A stretch of 64,000 bases of DNA from Roseovarius mucosus DSM 17069 (GTDB lineage: Bacteria; Pseudomonadota; Alphaproteobacteria; Rhodobacterales; Rhodobacteraceae). Location: assembly GCF_000768555.3 (NCBI RefSeq), contig NZ_KN293977.1:181901-245900 (forward strand), written 5' to 3'. Position numbers and translations under genes: made by a program. The first letter of the stretch is position 1; each line of letters opens with the position of its first letter. Positions 18,560 through 28,159 of the stretch are shown piece after piece. The notes under the pieces were generated by a model. The model had not been told where the DNA came from. It saw only the letters and a list, made by a program, of their open reading frames with translations, and searched no databases.

Positions 18560-20761
18560 TTGACCCAAGCCTTGCCCGACTTTTACGACGAAGGGGCGTT
18601 GGTGGCGGTGCTGACGGCGCAGCCCTTGGAGGGGCCGCTGGATTATCTGGCCCCTGAGGGCGGGGTCATGGCCGGCGCCTTTGTCGAGGTGCCGCTGGGG
18701 CCGCGCAAGGTATTGGGTGTGGTCTGGGGGCCGGGACGGGGCGGATTTGACCTCAAGAAGGCGCGCAGCATCGGGCGGGTGCTCGACGTGGCCCCGATGC
18801 GCGGCGAGATGCAGGAATTTCTGCGCCGCGCGGGGGAATATACGCTGACGCCGCTGCCTGCGATGCTGCGGCTGGCGACGCGCGCGCCGGGGCTGAGCGA
18901 CCCGCCCTCGATGCAGAAGATTTACCGTCTGGGCGAGGGCGAGCCTGCACGCCTGACCGATGCGCGGGCGCGGGTGCTGGAGGTCTTGCGCGATCATGGC
19001 GGACTGGGCTTCACGCTCAAGGAAGTGAGCGATCTGGCGGGGGTGACATCGTCGGTGGTCAAGGGGTTGGTGGCGCAGGGTGCCGTGCTGGAAGAGGACA
19101 CGCCGCGCGATACGCCCTTTGCCCGGCTTGATCCCGACCTGCCCGCCAAGGCGCTGACCGAGGATCAGGCGGCGGCGGCAGAGCACCTGCGCGCGGGGCT
19201 GCGCGGGCAGGGATATGGCACAACTTTGCTGCGCGGTGTGACCGGATCAGGCAAGACGGAAGTGTATCTGGAGGCCGTGGCCGAGGCGCTGCGCCAAGGG
19301 GGGCAGGCGCTTGTCCTCTTGCCCGAAATTGCGCTGACGGCCGAGTTTCTCACGCGGGTCGAGGCGCGGTTTGGCGCGCGCCCGGCGGAATGGCATTCCG
19401 GTGTCACCATGACCGAGCGGCGGCGGGTTTGGAAAATGGTCGGGCAGGGGGGAGCGCAAATGGTGGTAGGCGCGCGGTCCGCGCTGTTTCTGCCGTTTCA
19501 GGATTTGCGGTTAATCGTGGTCGATGAGGAACACGACACCTCCTATAAACAAGAGGATGGCGCGCTCTATCATGCGCGCGATATGGCTGTCCTGCGGGCA
19601 AGCCTGTGTAGCGCGCGGGTGGTGCTGGCCTCTGCCACGCCAAGCCTTGAAAGCTGGGCCAATGCCGAAGCGGGGAAATACGAGCGGCTGGATCTGGATG
19701 CGCGGTTCGGCGTGGCGGTAATGCCGGAGTTGGCGGCCATCGACATGCGGGCTGAAACATTGCCGTCGAACCGCTGGATTTCGCCCAGCTTGCAGTCGGC
19801 GGTGAATGCGCGGGTGGCGGCGGGGGAACAGGCGCTCTTGTTCCTCAACCGGCGCGGCTATGCGCCGACCACCATTTGCCGCGCCTGTGGGCATCAGATC
19901 GGATGCCCACAGTGCGATGCGCGGATGGTCGAGCATCGGTTTCAAAAACGGTTGATGTGCCACCAATGCGGCGAGAGCGCCGCCATGCCCGAGGCCTGCC
20001 CGTCCTGCGGTGTGGCAGGCAAGCTCGCGGCGGTCGGACCGGGGGTGGAGCGGCTGGCGGAAGAGGCGGCGGCGCTTTTCCCGCAGGCGCGGATCGCGGT
20101 GCTGTCGTCGGATTTGTTCGGCTCTGCGCGGGCCTTGAAAGAGCAGATCGTCGAGATTGCCCAAGGGGCGGCGGACATCATCATCGGCACGCAACTGGTT
20201 GCAAAAGGGCATAATTTTCCGCTGCTCACCTTGGTGGGGGTGATTGATGCCGATCTGGGTTTGCAAGGCTCTGACCTGCGCGCCGCCGAGCGAACCTTTC
20301 AGTTGATGCGGCAGGTGGCGGGGCGTGCGGGGCGGGCCGAGCGGGCGGGGCGCGCGCTCTTGCAGACGTTCCAACCCGAGCATCCGGTCATTCGCGCCAT
20401 TCTGGCCGGGGATGAGGAGGGATTCTGGCGTGCCGAGGCCGAGGGGCGCAGGCAGGCGGGCGTGCCGCCCTATGGCCGCATGGCGGGGATTATCCTCAGT
20501 TCCCCCGATATGCAGGCGGTGTTCGATCTGGGCGAGGCCCTTGCACGGCGCGATGGGCCCATTCGGGCGGTGGGGGCGCAGGTCTTTGGCCCGGCTCCCG
20601 CACCGATCGCCCGTATTCGGGGGCGCCACCGTGTGCGGTTGCTGGTCAAGGCCCCCAAGGGGGCGGCGTTGCAGGCGGCGGTGTCCGATTGGATCGCGCA
20701 GGTGCGGTTGCCTGCGCAAATGCGCCTGACGGTCGATATTGATCCGCAGAGTTTTTACTGA
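18560..20761 (+). CDS. priA: Primosomal replication-restart helicase PriA
   Basis: 733 residues from a TTG start at 18560, chosen because AGGAG (18548-18552) is 7 nt upstream; an upstream GTG at 18479 has no such site. The protein has an N-terminal DNA-binding region, Walker A (GVTGSGKTEVY), a DEEH box (VVDEEHDTSYKQ), two zinc-binding Cys clusters (CRACGHQIGCPQCD and CHQCG...CPSCG) and the helicase C-terminal motif (QVAGRAGRAERAGR). PriA reloads the replisome at stalled forks. Confidence 0.93.
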   Translation: MTQALPDFYDEGALVAVLTAQPLEGPLDYLAPEGGVMAGAFVEVPLGPRKVLGVVWGPGRGGFDLKKARSIGRVLDVAPMRGEMQEFLRRAGEYTLTPLPAMLRLATRAPGLSDPPSMQKIYRLGEGEPARLTDARARVLEVLRDHGGLGFTLKEVSDLAGVTSSVVKGLVAQGAVLEEDTPRDTPFARLDPDLPAKALTEDQAAAAEHLRAGLRGQGYGTTLLRGVTGSGKTEVYLEAVAEALRQGGQALVLLPEIALTAEFLTRVEARFGARPAEWHSGVTMTERRRVWKMVGQGGAQMVVGARSALFLPFQDLRLIVVDEEHDTSYKQEDGALYHARDMAVLRASLCSARVVLASATPSLESWANAEAGKYERLDLDARFGVAVMPELAAIDMRAETLPSNRWISPSLQSAVNARVAAGEQALLFLNRRGYAPTTICRACGHQIGCPQCDARMVEHRFQKRLMCHQCGESAAMPEACPSCGVAGKLAAVGPGVERLAEEAAALFPQARIAVLSSDLFGSARALKEQIVEIAQGAADIIIGTQLVAKGHNFPLLTLVGVIDADLGLQGSDLRAAERTFQLMRQVAGRAGRAERAGRALLQTFQPEHPVIRAILAGDEEGFWRAEAEGRRQAGVPPYGRMAGIILSSPDMQAVFDLGEALARRDGPIRAVGAQVFGPAPAPIARIRGRHRVRLLVKAPKGAALQAAVSDWIAQVRLPAQMRLTVDIDPQSFY

Positions 20762-20805
20762 CGCTTTCTTGAAAAGAAAGCGGGTTGAAATCTTTTCAAG
20801 ATTTC
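20762..20805. other. Two adjacent perfect hairpins after priA
   Basis: CGCTTTCTT-GAA-AAGAAAGCG (20762-20782), starting at the base after the priA stop, then GAAATCTT-TTC-AAGATTTC (20787-20805). Neither is followed by a T-run. They lie in the 102-nt gap before the MFS gene and may be a processing site or transcript end. Confidence 0.5.
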
Positions 20806-20863
20806 GATTGGACCAATAGCGCAGCCTCTCGCCAAGGCGGCGACTTGGGCGTAAAGGGAAAAT

Positions 20864-22096
20864 ATGAAACCGCAATTTCCCCTGGGCAGAGCGCAAGAGC
20901 TGCCATTCTGGCGACGGCCTGTTACGCTGCTGTTCCTGATGGCCGCCGCGATGCCCGTGGCCTTCGCCACATGGTCGGCGCTGCTCAATAACTTTGTGAT
21001 CGAGGTGGCAGGGTTCAACGGCTCTGACATCGGCTGGTTGCATACGGTGCGGGAAATTCCAGGGTTCCTGGCCATCGGGGTGATCGCGTTGATCATGTTC
21101 ATGCATGAGCAGGTTTTGGCGTTGGTCGCCTTGCTGATCTTGGGGGTGGCGACTGCGATCACTGCGCATTTCCCGACACTGGGCGGGATCCTCACGATCA
21201 CCATGCTCAGCTCCATCGGGTTTCACTATTTCGAGACAGTGAACCAATCGCTGCAATTGCAATGGCTGGACAAGTTGCGCGCGCCGCAGATGCTGGGCTG
21301 GTTGATGGCGGGCGGGTCGGCGGCGACGCTGGTGGCCTATGTGCTGATCGTGTTGACCTGGCAGGCGTTCGATCTGAGTTACAATTTGGTCTATCTCGTG
21401 TCGGGCGGCTTTACTGCATTGATCGCGGTGTTCTGCCTGATCGCCTATCCCCGGTTCGAGGCCCCCAATCCGCAGCTCAAGAAGATGGTGCTGCGGCGGC
21501 GCTATTGGCTCTACTATGCTCTGCAATTCATGGCCGGGGCGCGGCGGCAGATCTTCATTGTCTTTGCTGGCTTCATGATGGTCGAGAAATTCGGCTTTGA
21601 AGTGCATGAGGTGACAGCGCTCTTTCTCATCAACCTCGTGGTCAACATGATTTTCGCGCCCCTGATGGGCAAGGCGGTGTTTCATTTTGGCGAGCGGCGC
21701 ACGCTGCTCTTTGAATACGCCGGGTTGGCGATCGTGTTTCTGGCCTATGGCGGCATCTACTTCTTTGGCTGGGGCGTGGTGCTGGCGGCGACACTCTATG
21801 TGATCGACCACATCCTGTTTTCGCTGGCTCTGGCGCTCAAGACCTATTTCCAGAAGATCGCCGATCCCGGTGATATTGCGCCCACTGCGGCGGTGGCCTT
21901 TACCATCAACCATATCGCGGCGGTGTTCCTGCCGGCGGCCTTGGGCTATCTGTGGCTGGTGTCGCCTGCGGCGGTGTTCGTGGGGGCAGCGGGGATGGCC
22001 ATGGTCTCGTTCTCGCTTGCGCTGCTGATCCCGCGTCACCCCGAACCGGGCAACGAGACAGTGTTGTCGCGCTTTGTCGCCGCCCCTGCCGAGTGA
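20864..22096 (+). CDS. Major facilitator superfamily transporter
   Basis: 410 residues with about 12 hydrophobic segments spread over the whole length and a basic central loop (LKKMVLRRRYWL). AGGG lies a few bases before ATG 20864. No substrate-specific motif is evident. It lies between priA and prmA on the same strand; the 3' gap to prmA is 23 nt, so cotranscription with prmA is possible. Confidence 0.75.
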   Translation: MKPQFPLGRAQELPFWRRPVTLLFLMAAAMPVAFATWSALLNNFVIEVAGFNGSDIGWLHTVREIPGFLAIGVIALIMFMHEQVLALVALLILGVATAITAHFPTLGGILTITMLSSIGFHYFETVNQSLQLQWLDKLRAPQMLGWLMAGGSAATLVAYVLIVLTWQAFDLSYNLVYLVSGGFTALIAVFCLIAYPRFEAPNPQLKKMVLRRRYWLYYALQFMAGARRQIFIVFAGFMMVEKFGFEVHEVTALFLINLVVNMIFAPLMGKAVFHFGERRTLLFEYAGLAIVFLAYGGIYFFGWGVVLAATLYVIDHILFSLALALKTYFQKIADPGDIAPTAAVAFTINHIAAVFLPAALGYLWLVSPAAVFVGAAGMAMVSFSLALLIPRHPEPGNETVLSRFVAAPAE

Positions 22097-22119
22097 TTTA
22101 TCCCCGAGAAGGACCATCA

Positions 22120-22992
22120 ATGCCGACCTATACCGCCCTCACCACCCTTCCTGAAAAGGCCAACGCCGAAGCGATGGCCGAGGCGCTGGAGCATCTGGAA
22201 CCGGAGCCGACCGGTATCGGATCATTCGAAATGGAGGATGGCTCGGGCCTGTGGGAAATCGGTGCCTATTTCGAGGAGGCCCCAGACGAGGTGGCGCTGG
22301 CGCTTTTGGCTAAGGTGCACGGGGCCAAGCCCTTTGTCATTTCTGAATTACCCGAGGTGGATTGGGTGGCCAAGGTGCGGCGGGACCTCACGCCCGTGGT
22401 GGCGGGGCGGTTCTTTGTCTATGGCAGCCATGATGCCGACAAGGTGCCCGAGGATTGCGAGCCGCTGTTGATCGAGGCGGCGATGGCCTTTGGCACCGGG
22501 CACCACGGCACGACGCAGGGCTGTCTCAAGGCGCTGGACCGGCTGGCCAACGCGGGCTTTGTCGGGCAGTCGGTGCTCGATCTGGGGTGCGGCACGGCAG
22601 TTTTGGCAATGGCCGCGGCGCGGATCTGGCCGGGCGTCATGCTGGCCAGTGATATTGACGCGGTGGCGGTCGAAGTGGCGAGCGCCAATGTGACGGCCAA
22701 TGCGCTCGAGGGGCGGGTGGAGTGCATCGAGGCCGAAGGGCTGGAGCATCCCCGCCTGAGTGCGGCGGCGCCCTATAATCTGGTGTTTGCGAATATCCTG
22801 AAAGGCCCGCTGATTGCTCTTGCCCCTGGGATCACGGCGGCGCTGATGCCGGGGGGCAAGGTGATTCTCTCGGGTATTCTGAACGAGCAGGCAGATGAGG
22901 TGCGCGACGTTTATTGCGCGCTTGGAAACAGTGTAGAGTGCCGCGAAGAGATTGGTGACTGGACCACCCTGACCCTATCTAAAAGTCTATAA
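22120..22992 (+). CDS. prmA: Ribosomal protein L11 methyltransferase
   Basis: 290 residues. It has an N-terminal PrmA domain and a SAM-dependent methyltransferase domain with VLDLGCGTAVLAMAA (motif I) and FANILKGPL, the catalytic NI(L)xxPL-type motif. PrmA trimethylates L11. ATG 22120 has AAGGA 7 nt upstream. Confidence 0.92.
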   Translation: MPTYTALTTLPEKANAEAMAEALEHLEPEPTGIGSFEMEDGSGLWEIGAYFEEAPDEVALALLAKVHGAKPFVISELPEVDWVAKVRRDLTPVVAGRFFVYGSHDADKVPEDCEPLLIEAAMAFGTGHHGTTQGCLKALDRLANAGFVGQSVLDLGCGTAVLAMAAARIWPGVMLASDIDAVAVEVASANVTANALEGRVECIEAEGLEHPRLSAAAPYNLVFANILKGPLIALAPGITAALMPGGKVILSGILNEQADEVRDVYCALGNSVECREEIGDWTTLTLSKSL

Positions 22993-23100
22993 AAATGCGT
23001 CAGGATTGGGGCTGATCCGGAGCGCTGCCTTGGTTTTGCCACATTTCGGACGTACCTTCTCCTTATCGCGGTGGGGGTCGTGATAACGGGATGTCTCGAT

Positions 23101-23445
23101 ATGAGTGAAGCATTTCAAGGGTTCGACTCGCGCCTCAAGGCGATTGGCCGCAAGCGCACTCGATTGGCTCAGGGCTATGTCAGCAAAGTCGGTAAGGATG
23201 GGCTGATCATTTTTCGGCCCAAGCGCCGCAAGAGCGGACTTCCTCTGCGTGGGCTTCTGTATCTCGTGCTGGGCTTTACCTTTTTCAAGGCTGTGATCAT
23301 CGCGCATCTGGGCGCGCCGCTCTATGCGGATCGGTTGGCGCAATTGGCGCAGGGCAGCATTGTGGAACAGGCAGGGGCCGTGGTGATGCAATCCGATCCG
23401 ATCAGCCAGATGCTCTCGGCCTATCTGCGCCCGATCTTGCGCTGA
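23101..23445 (+). CDS. Conserved hypothetical protein with one membrane helix
   Basis: 114 residues. A basic N-terminal half (KRTRLAQGYVSKVGKDGLIIFRPKRRKSG) precedes one hydrophobic segment (about residues 46-68, PLRGLLYLVLGFTFFKAVIIA). No recognized domain. GTG 23071 is an alternative start that would add 10 residues. Followed by a bidirectional terminator shared with the opposing DUF1127 gene. Confidence 0.6.
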   Translation: MSEAFQGFDSRLKAIGRKRTRLAQGYVSKVGKDGLIIFRPKRRKSGLPLRGLLYLVLGFTFFKAVIIAHLGAPLYADRLAQLAQGSIVEQAGAVVMQSDPISQMLSAYLRPILR

Positions 23446-23469
23446 GCGCCAAGTCTTTTACGCATGAAA

Positions 23470-23500
23470 AAACCCGCGCGGTGCATACCGGCGCGGGTTT
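23470..23500. terminator. Bidirectional rho-independent terminator
   Basis: AAACCCGCGC and GCGCGGGTTT form a 10-bp stem with an 11-nt loop; A-run on the left and T-run on the right make it work in both directions, between the converging small membrane-protein gene and the DUF1127 gene. Confidence 0.8.
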
Positions 23501-23523
23501 ATTGCTTGAAGCTCATGGCGAGA

Positions 23524-23721
23524 TCAGATCTGGCGTGCGACCAGATCAATGTCACCACGGCTGAGGCCGATATCGTCGAGTTCGCGGTCCGAAAGACGCG
23601 ACAGGGCGGCGCGGGTGGCGCGACGCTCGTTCCAAGTGGCAAGTACCGAGAATGCGCGGGCAAAGATTGCGCCGAAACCGGCGTGAGATGCGTGAGAGCG
23701 GGTGCTGTCGAGAGCGGCCAT
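23524..23721 (-). CDS. DUF1127 small protein
   Basis: 65 residues. The C-terminal part (ALSRLSDRELDDIGLSRGDIDLVARQI) is the DUF1127 (YjiS-like) Arg-rich domain. Start at 23721 has AGGA 8 nt upstream. Small DUF1127 proteins in Rhodobacter are linked with stress responses and RNA turnover. The upstream AT-rich region contains TGCATA-N5-TATGCA (23812-23828). Confidence 0.85.
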   Translation of the reverse strand: MAALDSTRSHASHAGFGAIFARAFSVLATWNERRATRAALSRLSDRELDDIGLSRGDIDLVARQI

Positions 23722-24031
23722 GATTTTATTCCTATTGAATGAGGGGACAGAGCGTGTCTGTTTCTGAGCCGCAGGTAATCCGCGCCTATCGTTCTCGCAA
23801 GTCGAGTTTATTGCATAGTTCTTATGCATTTTATGCATGGGTATAACAAGCCTTAAGCATATTGTTTTTAAACGATTTTAGATTTCACTATGGCCGCGTG
23901 CCAAGTGGATGCGCGACATTTCTGCAACGCAGCGATGGGAAAACAGGCGGTTTGCGAACGCGCATTCTGCTTGGTGCTTGTTCTCGTTTCGTGCTATTGC
24001 TGAAAAAAATCAAAACGAGCAGGGCAGCGAG
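23722..24031. other. Divergent non-coding region between DUF1127 and ruvC
   Basis: 310 nt, AT-rich in its left half. Contains TGCATA-N5-TATGCA (23812-23828) and a further ATGCAT (23833-23838), which probably belong to the DUF1127 promoter. I see no gene here; an upstream in-frame extension of ruvC to 23909 lacks the RuvC N-terminal motif and is rejected. Confidence 0.4.
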
Positions 24032-24538
24032 ATGCGGGTATTGGGGATTGATCCGGGGTTGCGCAACCTCGGCTGGGGCGTGATCGATGTCGAGGGCAGC
24101 AGGCTGAGCCATGTGGCCAACGGCATCTGTCATTCAAGCGGTCCCGACCTCGCGGCGCGGCTCTTGTCGCTCTATGAGCAACTCACCGATATTCTGCACC
24201 GGTTCGACCCGCAGGCGGCGGCGGTCGAGCAGACCTTTGTCAACAAGGACGGGGCAGGCACGCTGAAACTGGGTCAGGCGCGGGGCATTGCCCTGCTGGT
24301 GCCTGCGCAATACGGGCTGAGCGTGGGGGAATATTCACCCAACACGGTCAAGAAAACGGTGGTGGGCGTGGGCCATGCCGCCAAGGAACAGGTGGCGCAT
24401 ATGGTCAAGGTGCAATTGCCGGGCGTGGTGCTGGCCGGGCCGGATGCGGCGGATGCATTGGCGATTGCGATTTGTCACGCGCATCACGCGCGGTCCTCTG
24501 ACATGCTGGCGCGCGCGGTGGCGAGGGCCAGCGCATGA
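24032..24538 (+). CDS. ruvC: Holliday junction resolvase RuvC
   Basis: 168 residues from ATG 24032, which gives the conserved N-terminus [16 protein letters not shown] with the first catalytic Asp. Other catalytic acids lie in AAVEQTF and in [16 protein letters not shown]. It resolves Holliday junctions moved by RuvAB. Overlaps ruvA by 4 nt (ATGA). Confidence 0.95.
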   Translation: MRVLGIDPGLRNLGWGVIDVEGSRLSHVANGICHSSGPDLAARLLSLYEQLTDILHRFDPQAAAVEQTFVNKDGAGTLKLGQARGIALLVPAQYGLSVGEYSPNTVKKTVVGVGHAAKEQVAHMVKVQLPGVVLAGPDAADALAIAICHAHHARSSDMLARAVARASA

Positions 24539-25200
24539 TCGGACGGGTTGCCGGGCGGATTGATTATCGCGGTACGGACCATGTTTTGATCGACGTGCGC
24601 GGGGTCGGCTATCTGGTCTATTGTTCCGAGCGGACGCTTTCGGCGCTGCCCGGAGTGGGCGGGATGACTGCTCTCTACACGGATCTGTTGGTACGTGAGG
24701 ATCTCTTGCAGCTTTTCGGCTTTCCCACGCTCGTGGAAAAGGAATGGCACCGCCTGCTGATGAGCGTGCAGGGGGTAGGGGCCAAGGCGTCGCTGGCCAT
24801 TCTGGGGGCGCTTGGGCCAGAGGGCGTGGGGCGCGCGATCGCGATTGGAGATTGGCATTCGGTCACGGCGGCCAAGGGGATCGGGGCCAAGACCGCGCAG
24901 CGCGTGGTCAACGAGTTGAAAGACAAGGTGCCGATGGTGATGGCGATGGGGGCGGCATCGCCTGCCGCTCCGCCTGCGCCGGATGCGGGCGAGGCGATTG
25001 AAAGCGCAGCGGTGGTCACACCCACCCCCGTCCCGCCCAGTCCCGGCGCACAGGCCGAAGCCCTGTCGGCGCTGACCAATCTGGGCTATTCCCCCGGCGA
25101 GGCGGCAAGTGCCGTGGCGCAGGTGGCGGGCGAGATGCCCGAGGGCACAACCTCCGATCTGATCCGCGCCGCCCTGCGGCGGCTGGCGCCGAAAGGGTAA
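24535..25200 (+). CDS. ruvA: Holliday junction DNA-binding protein RuvA
   Basis: 221 residues. N-terminal OB domain ([13 protein letters not shown]), helix-hairpin-helix domain ([15 protein letters not shown] and [17 protein letters not shown]), an Ala/Pro-rich linker and the C-terminal RuvB-binding domain ([16 protein letters not shown]). Overlaps ruvC and is followed by ruvB after 3 nt, forming a ruvCAB operon. Confidence 0.95.
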   Translation: MIGRVAGRIDYRGTDHVLIDVRGVGYLVYCSERTLSALPGVGGMTALYTDLLVREDLLQLFGFPTLVEKEWHRLLMSVQGVGAKASLAILGALGPEGVGRAIAIGDWHSVTAAKGIGAKTAQRVVNELKDKVPMVMAMGAASPAAPPAPDAGEAIESAAVVTPTPVPPSPGAQAEALSALTNLGYSPGEAASAVAQVAGEMPEGTTSDLIRAALRRLAPKG

Positions 25201-25203
25201 AGC

Positions 25204-26232
25204 ATGGCTGAACCGGACCCGACATTGCGCGGCGCGGCCCTGCCCGAAGATCAGGACCGTAGCCTGCGACCACAGGCGCTGTCCGAATTCATCGGGCAGC
25301 GCGAGGCGCGGGCCAATCTGGCGGTATTCATCCAGTCCGCCCGGCAGCGCGGGGATGCGATGGATCACACGCTCTTTCACGGCCCCCCCGGTCTGGGCAA
25401 GACCACGCTGGCGCAGATCATGGCGCGCGAATTGGGGGTGGGGTTTCGCATGACCTCTGGCCCGGTGCTGGCCAAGGCCGGGGATCTCGCGGCGATCCTC
25501 ACCAATCTCGAGCGCAATGATGTGCTCTTCATCGACGAAATCCATCGCCTCAACCCAGCGGTGGAAGAGGTGCTCTATCCCGCGATGGAGGATTTCGAGC
25601 TGGATCTGGTGATCGGCGAAGGGCCAGCGGCGCGTACCGTGCGGATCGAGTTGCAGCCTTTCACGCTGGTGGGGGCGACGACGCGTCTGGGCCTTTTGAC
25701 CACGCCTCTGCGCGACCGTTTTGGTATTCCCACCCGGCTGCAATTCTACGAGATCGACGAGTTGCACGAAATCGTGACGCGCAACGCAAAGCTCTTGAAC
25801 ATCCCCACCGACACCGAGGGCGCACGCGAGATTGCCCGCCGTGCTCGCGGCACGCCGCGCATTGCGGGGCGTTTGCTGCGCCGGGTGGTGGATTTCGCCG
25901 TGGTTGAGGGCGGCGGCAAGATCAGCCGCGCGCTGGCAGACAGTTCGCTGACCCGGCTTGGCGTGGATCATCTGGGGCTTGATGGAGCCGACCGGCGCTA
26001 TCTGCGCCTGATTGCCGAGGCCTATCAGGGCGGGCCGGTGGGGATCGAGACCATCAGTGCGGCGCTGAGTGAGAGCCGAGATGCGCTGGAAGAGGTGATC
26101 GAGCCGTTTCTCCTGCAACAGGGCCTCATTCAACGCACCCCGCGCGGGCGGATGCTGGCGCAGGGCGGCTGGGCGCATCTGGGGTTGGCCGCACCGGGGC
26201 CGAAAGGGCAGAGTGATCTTTTCGGCAAGTGA
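25204..26232 (+). CDS. ruvB: Holliday junction branch-migration ATPase RuvB
   Basis: 342 residues. AAA+ ATPase with Walker [11 protein letters not shown], Walker [11 protein letters not shown], sensor-type GATTRLG and a C-terminal winged-helix ([24 protein letters not shown]). AAAGGG lies 7 nt before ATG 25204. Last gene of ruvCAB. Confidence 0.96.
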   Translation: MAEPDPTLRGAALPEDQDRSLRPQALSEFIGQREARANLAVFIQSARQRGDAMDHTLFHGPPGLGKTTLAQIMARELGVGFRMTSGPVLAKAGDLAAILTNLERNDVLFIDEIHRLNPAVEEVLYPAMEDFELDLVIGEGPAARTVRIELQPFTLVGATTRLGLLTTPLRDRFGIPTRLQFYEIDELHEIVTRNAKLLNIPTDTEGAREIARRARGTPRIAGRLLRRVVDFAVVEGGGKISRALADSSLTRLGVDHLGLDGADRRYLRLIAEAYQGGPVGIETISAALSESRDALEEVIEPFLLQQGLIQRTPRGRMLAQGGWAHLGLAAPGPKGQSDLFGK

Positions 26233-26339
26233 CGCGTCGGGGGCGGGCGTTGAAGGTGAGTATTTTCACCAAGAAGAATGACGGGTTTGCGAGACACTAC
26301 TTGGCTTGATACATGGGCGCAAAAATCGGAGACCTGCCC

Positions 26340-26984
26340 ATGACCGACCCCCTGACCTCTGACGAGATCGCGGCGCTGTTTACGCGTGCGGACGGCGAAT
26401 TTCTCTTTGCACGCTGGGGGCGGCCCATTGTGCCGGTGGTGTTCGGCACCGATGACGCGACATTGAGCGTGGTCAAGGGCGCGGTCGAGGCGGTTGTGGC
26501 CGTGGCCGGGCATCAAATGGCCGAGACCGACCCGGAACTGGGCGCAAACCTCATGCTCTTTTTCTTTCGCGACTGGAAGGAGTTGCCGGAGGTGCCGGGG
26601 CTGGATCGGTTGATCCCGGACCTTGGCCCGCTGGTGGCGCGGCTGGAGGCGGCGGAGGCCAATCAGTACCGGATCTTCCGATTTGATCCGGCGGGGGCCA
26701 TTCGGGCGTGCTTTGTGTTCCTGCGGATGGACGCGCATCTGAGTGCGGTGCCCGCCGAAACATTGGCGCTGAGCCAGATCGTGCAAAGCATGCTTTTGTG
26801 GTCGGACCGGGCGTTTCAGGACCGCTCGGCGCTGGCGGTGCTGCCGGGGGGCGGTGTTGTGCTGCGGCCCGAGATCGGGGCGCTGATCCGGGCGAGCTAT
26901 GACCCTGTGTTGCCGCCGGTCAGCCAAGGCGCGAGCCACGCGCTGCGACTGGCGGCTCGGATTGGGTCGGGCGGCGCGCACTGA
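26340..26984 (+). CDS. Conserved hypothetical protein
   Basis: 214 residues from ATG 26340, chosen because GGAGA lies 8 nt upstream; ATG 26313 has no ribosome site. Contains VPVVFGTDDATLSVVKGAVEAV, a soluble domain with LMLFFFRDWKELPEVPGL. No membrane helix or signal peptide. I do not recognise a characterised family; similar proteins follow ruvB or stand alone in Rhodobacterales. Confidence 0.6.
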   Translation: MTDPLTSDEIAALFTRADGEFLFARWGRPIVPVVFGTDDATLSVVKGAVEAVVAVAGHQMAETDPELGANLMLFFFRDWKELPEVPGLDRLIPDLGPLVARLEAAEANQYRIFRFDPAGAIRACFVFLRMDAHLSAVPAETLALSQIVQSMLLWSDRAFQDRSALAVLPGGGVVLRPEIGALIRASYDPVLPPVSQGASHALRLAARIGSGGAH

Positions 26985-27072
26985 GCCTGCAAAGCGGCAT
27001 GGCGAGGCGGAAACGGCTTGACCGAATCTGCCGGATTGGCCTTAGTGCCCTCATTATCTGGGGGATTGTATT

Positions 27073-28155
27073 ATGAAGAGCGCTATTTGTGGGGTTGTGT
27101 TGCTGCTGGCCGGGGTATTCGCCGGGCAAGCCCAAGCGCAGGGGTGTGGCGGCAGCTACGTCGTACAGCGCGGTGACAGTCTCTCGCTGATTGCGGATAG
27201 CCAATACAAGGATGCTGGAAAGTGGACTGTCATCCACTCTGCCAACATGGATCAGATTGGCCAAAATCCGAACAATATCCGGGCGGGTATGCGGCTGCGG
27301 CTGCGCTGTATCGACGGTTTGCCCACCGGGCTGGACGGGGGAACCGTGGCCCCAGAGGCGACGCTTGCCGCCGCCGCGCCCTTGGTTGTGGCCCCCGGCA
27401 ATGCCGCGACCCGGCGCAAGATCAACATTCTGACGGGGGGCGATTTCTGGCCATTCACGGATAAGGCCATGCCGAACGGCGGGATGCTTGCGGAGGTGGT
27501 GCAAGCCGCGATGGAGGCGGCCGCTCCGGAGCAGGGGTTTGCCATTCACTGGGTCGATGACTGGGCGGCGCATCACGAACCACTCTTGTCCAATGCGCTG
27601 CTGGACATCGGGTTTCCGTGGTTCAAGCCAGATTGCGAGAGTGACCCCGAGACCTATCGCTGTGCCAACTTGCTGTTTTCAGAGTCAATGTTCGAAGTGC
27701 TGATGCTGCTCTTTGTCGACAAGACGCGGCCCATGGCCTTTACCTCTGACGCCGATATTCAGGGCAAGACCCTGTGCCGACCGGCCGGGTATTCGACCTA
27801 CATCTTCGACCAGCATGGACGTAACTGGCTCAAGAACGGGGTGATCACCCTCAAGACGCCCACATCGCCCGGCGATTGCCTGCGGCTGTTGGTGGAGGGA
27901 GAAGTTGATGGCGTTGTGCTGAACGAGTTTCTGGGGCGGGGCAAGATCAAGGAACTTGGGCTCGAAGAGCGTGTGGTCGTCGCCCAGGGGCAGCCGATTT
28001 CGGTCGATGGCAATCACATGGTCGTTCACAAATCGCATCCCGATGGGCCGGCATTGTTGGCCGTTTTCGAGAAAGGCTTGGCGGAGATACGTGCAAATGG
28101 AACTTATCAGAAGATCATCGACGCGCATATGAGCCGCGTCTGGGCGGGGTTCTGA
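27073..28155 (+). CDS. Secreted LysM / family-3 solute-binding fusion (copy 1)
   Basis: 360 residues. A signal peptide (MKSAICGVVLLLAGVFAGQAQA) is followed by a LysM domain (about 28-78, SYVVQRGDSLSLIADSQY...), an Ala-rich linker and a family-3 periplasmic binding domain (about 115-355, INILTGGDFWPFTDK to the end). Conserved Cys in FKPDC, RCANL, TLCRPAG and GDCLRLL suggest disulfides. LysM would hold the protein at peptidoglycan while the second domain binds a small ligand. No ABC transporter lies nearby. The second copy begins 4 nt after it ends. Confidence 0.75.
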   Translation: MKSAICGVVLLLAGVFAGQAQAQGCGGSYVVQRGDSLSLIADSQYKDAGKWTVIHSANMDQIGQNPNNIRAGMRLRLRCIDGLPTGLDGGTVAPEATLAAAAPLVVAPGNAATRRKINILTGGDFWPFTDKAMPNGGMLAEVVQAAMEAAAPEQGFAIHWVDDWAAHHEPLLSNALLDIGFPWFKPDCESDPETYRCANLLFSESMFEVLMLLFVDKTRPMAFTSDADIQGKTLCRPAGYSTYIFDQHGRNWLKNGVITLKTPTSPGDCLRLLVEGEVDGVVLNEFLGRGKIKELGLEERVVVAQGQPISVDGNHMVVHKSHPDGPALLAVFEKGLAEIRANGTYQKIIDAHMSRVWAGF

Positions 28156-28159
28156 GGCG

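Noticed and set aside
19511..22120. 869-codon minus-strand frame opposite priA and the MFS gene
   Set aside because: Rich in His, Arg and Gln, typical of an antisense shadow in GC-rich DNA; the plus-strand genes are unmistakable.
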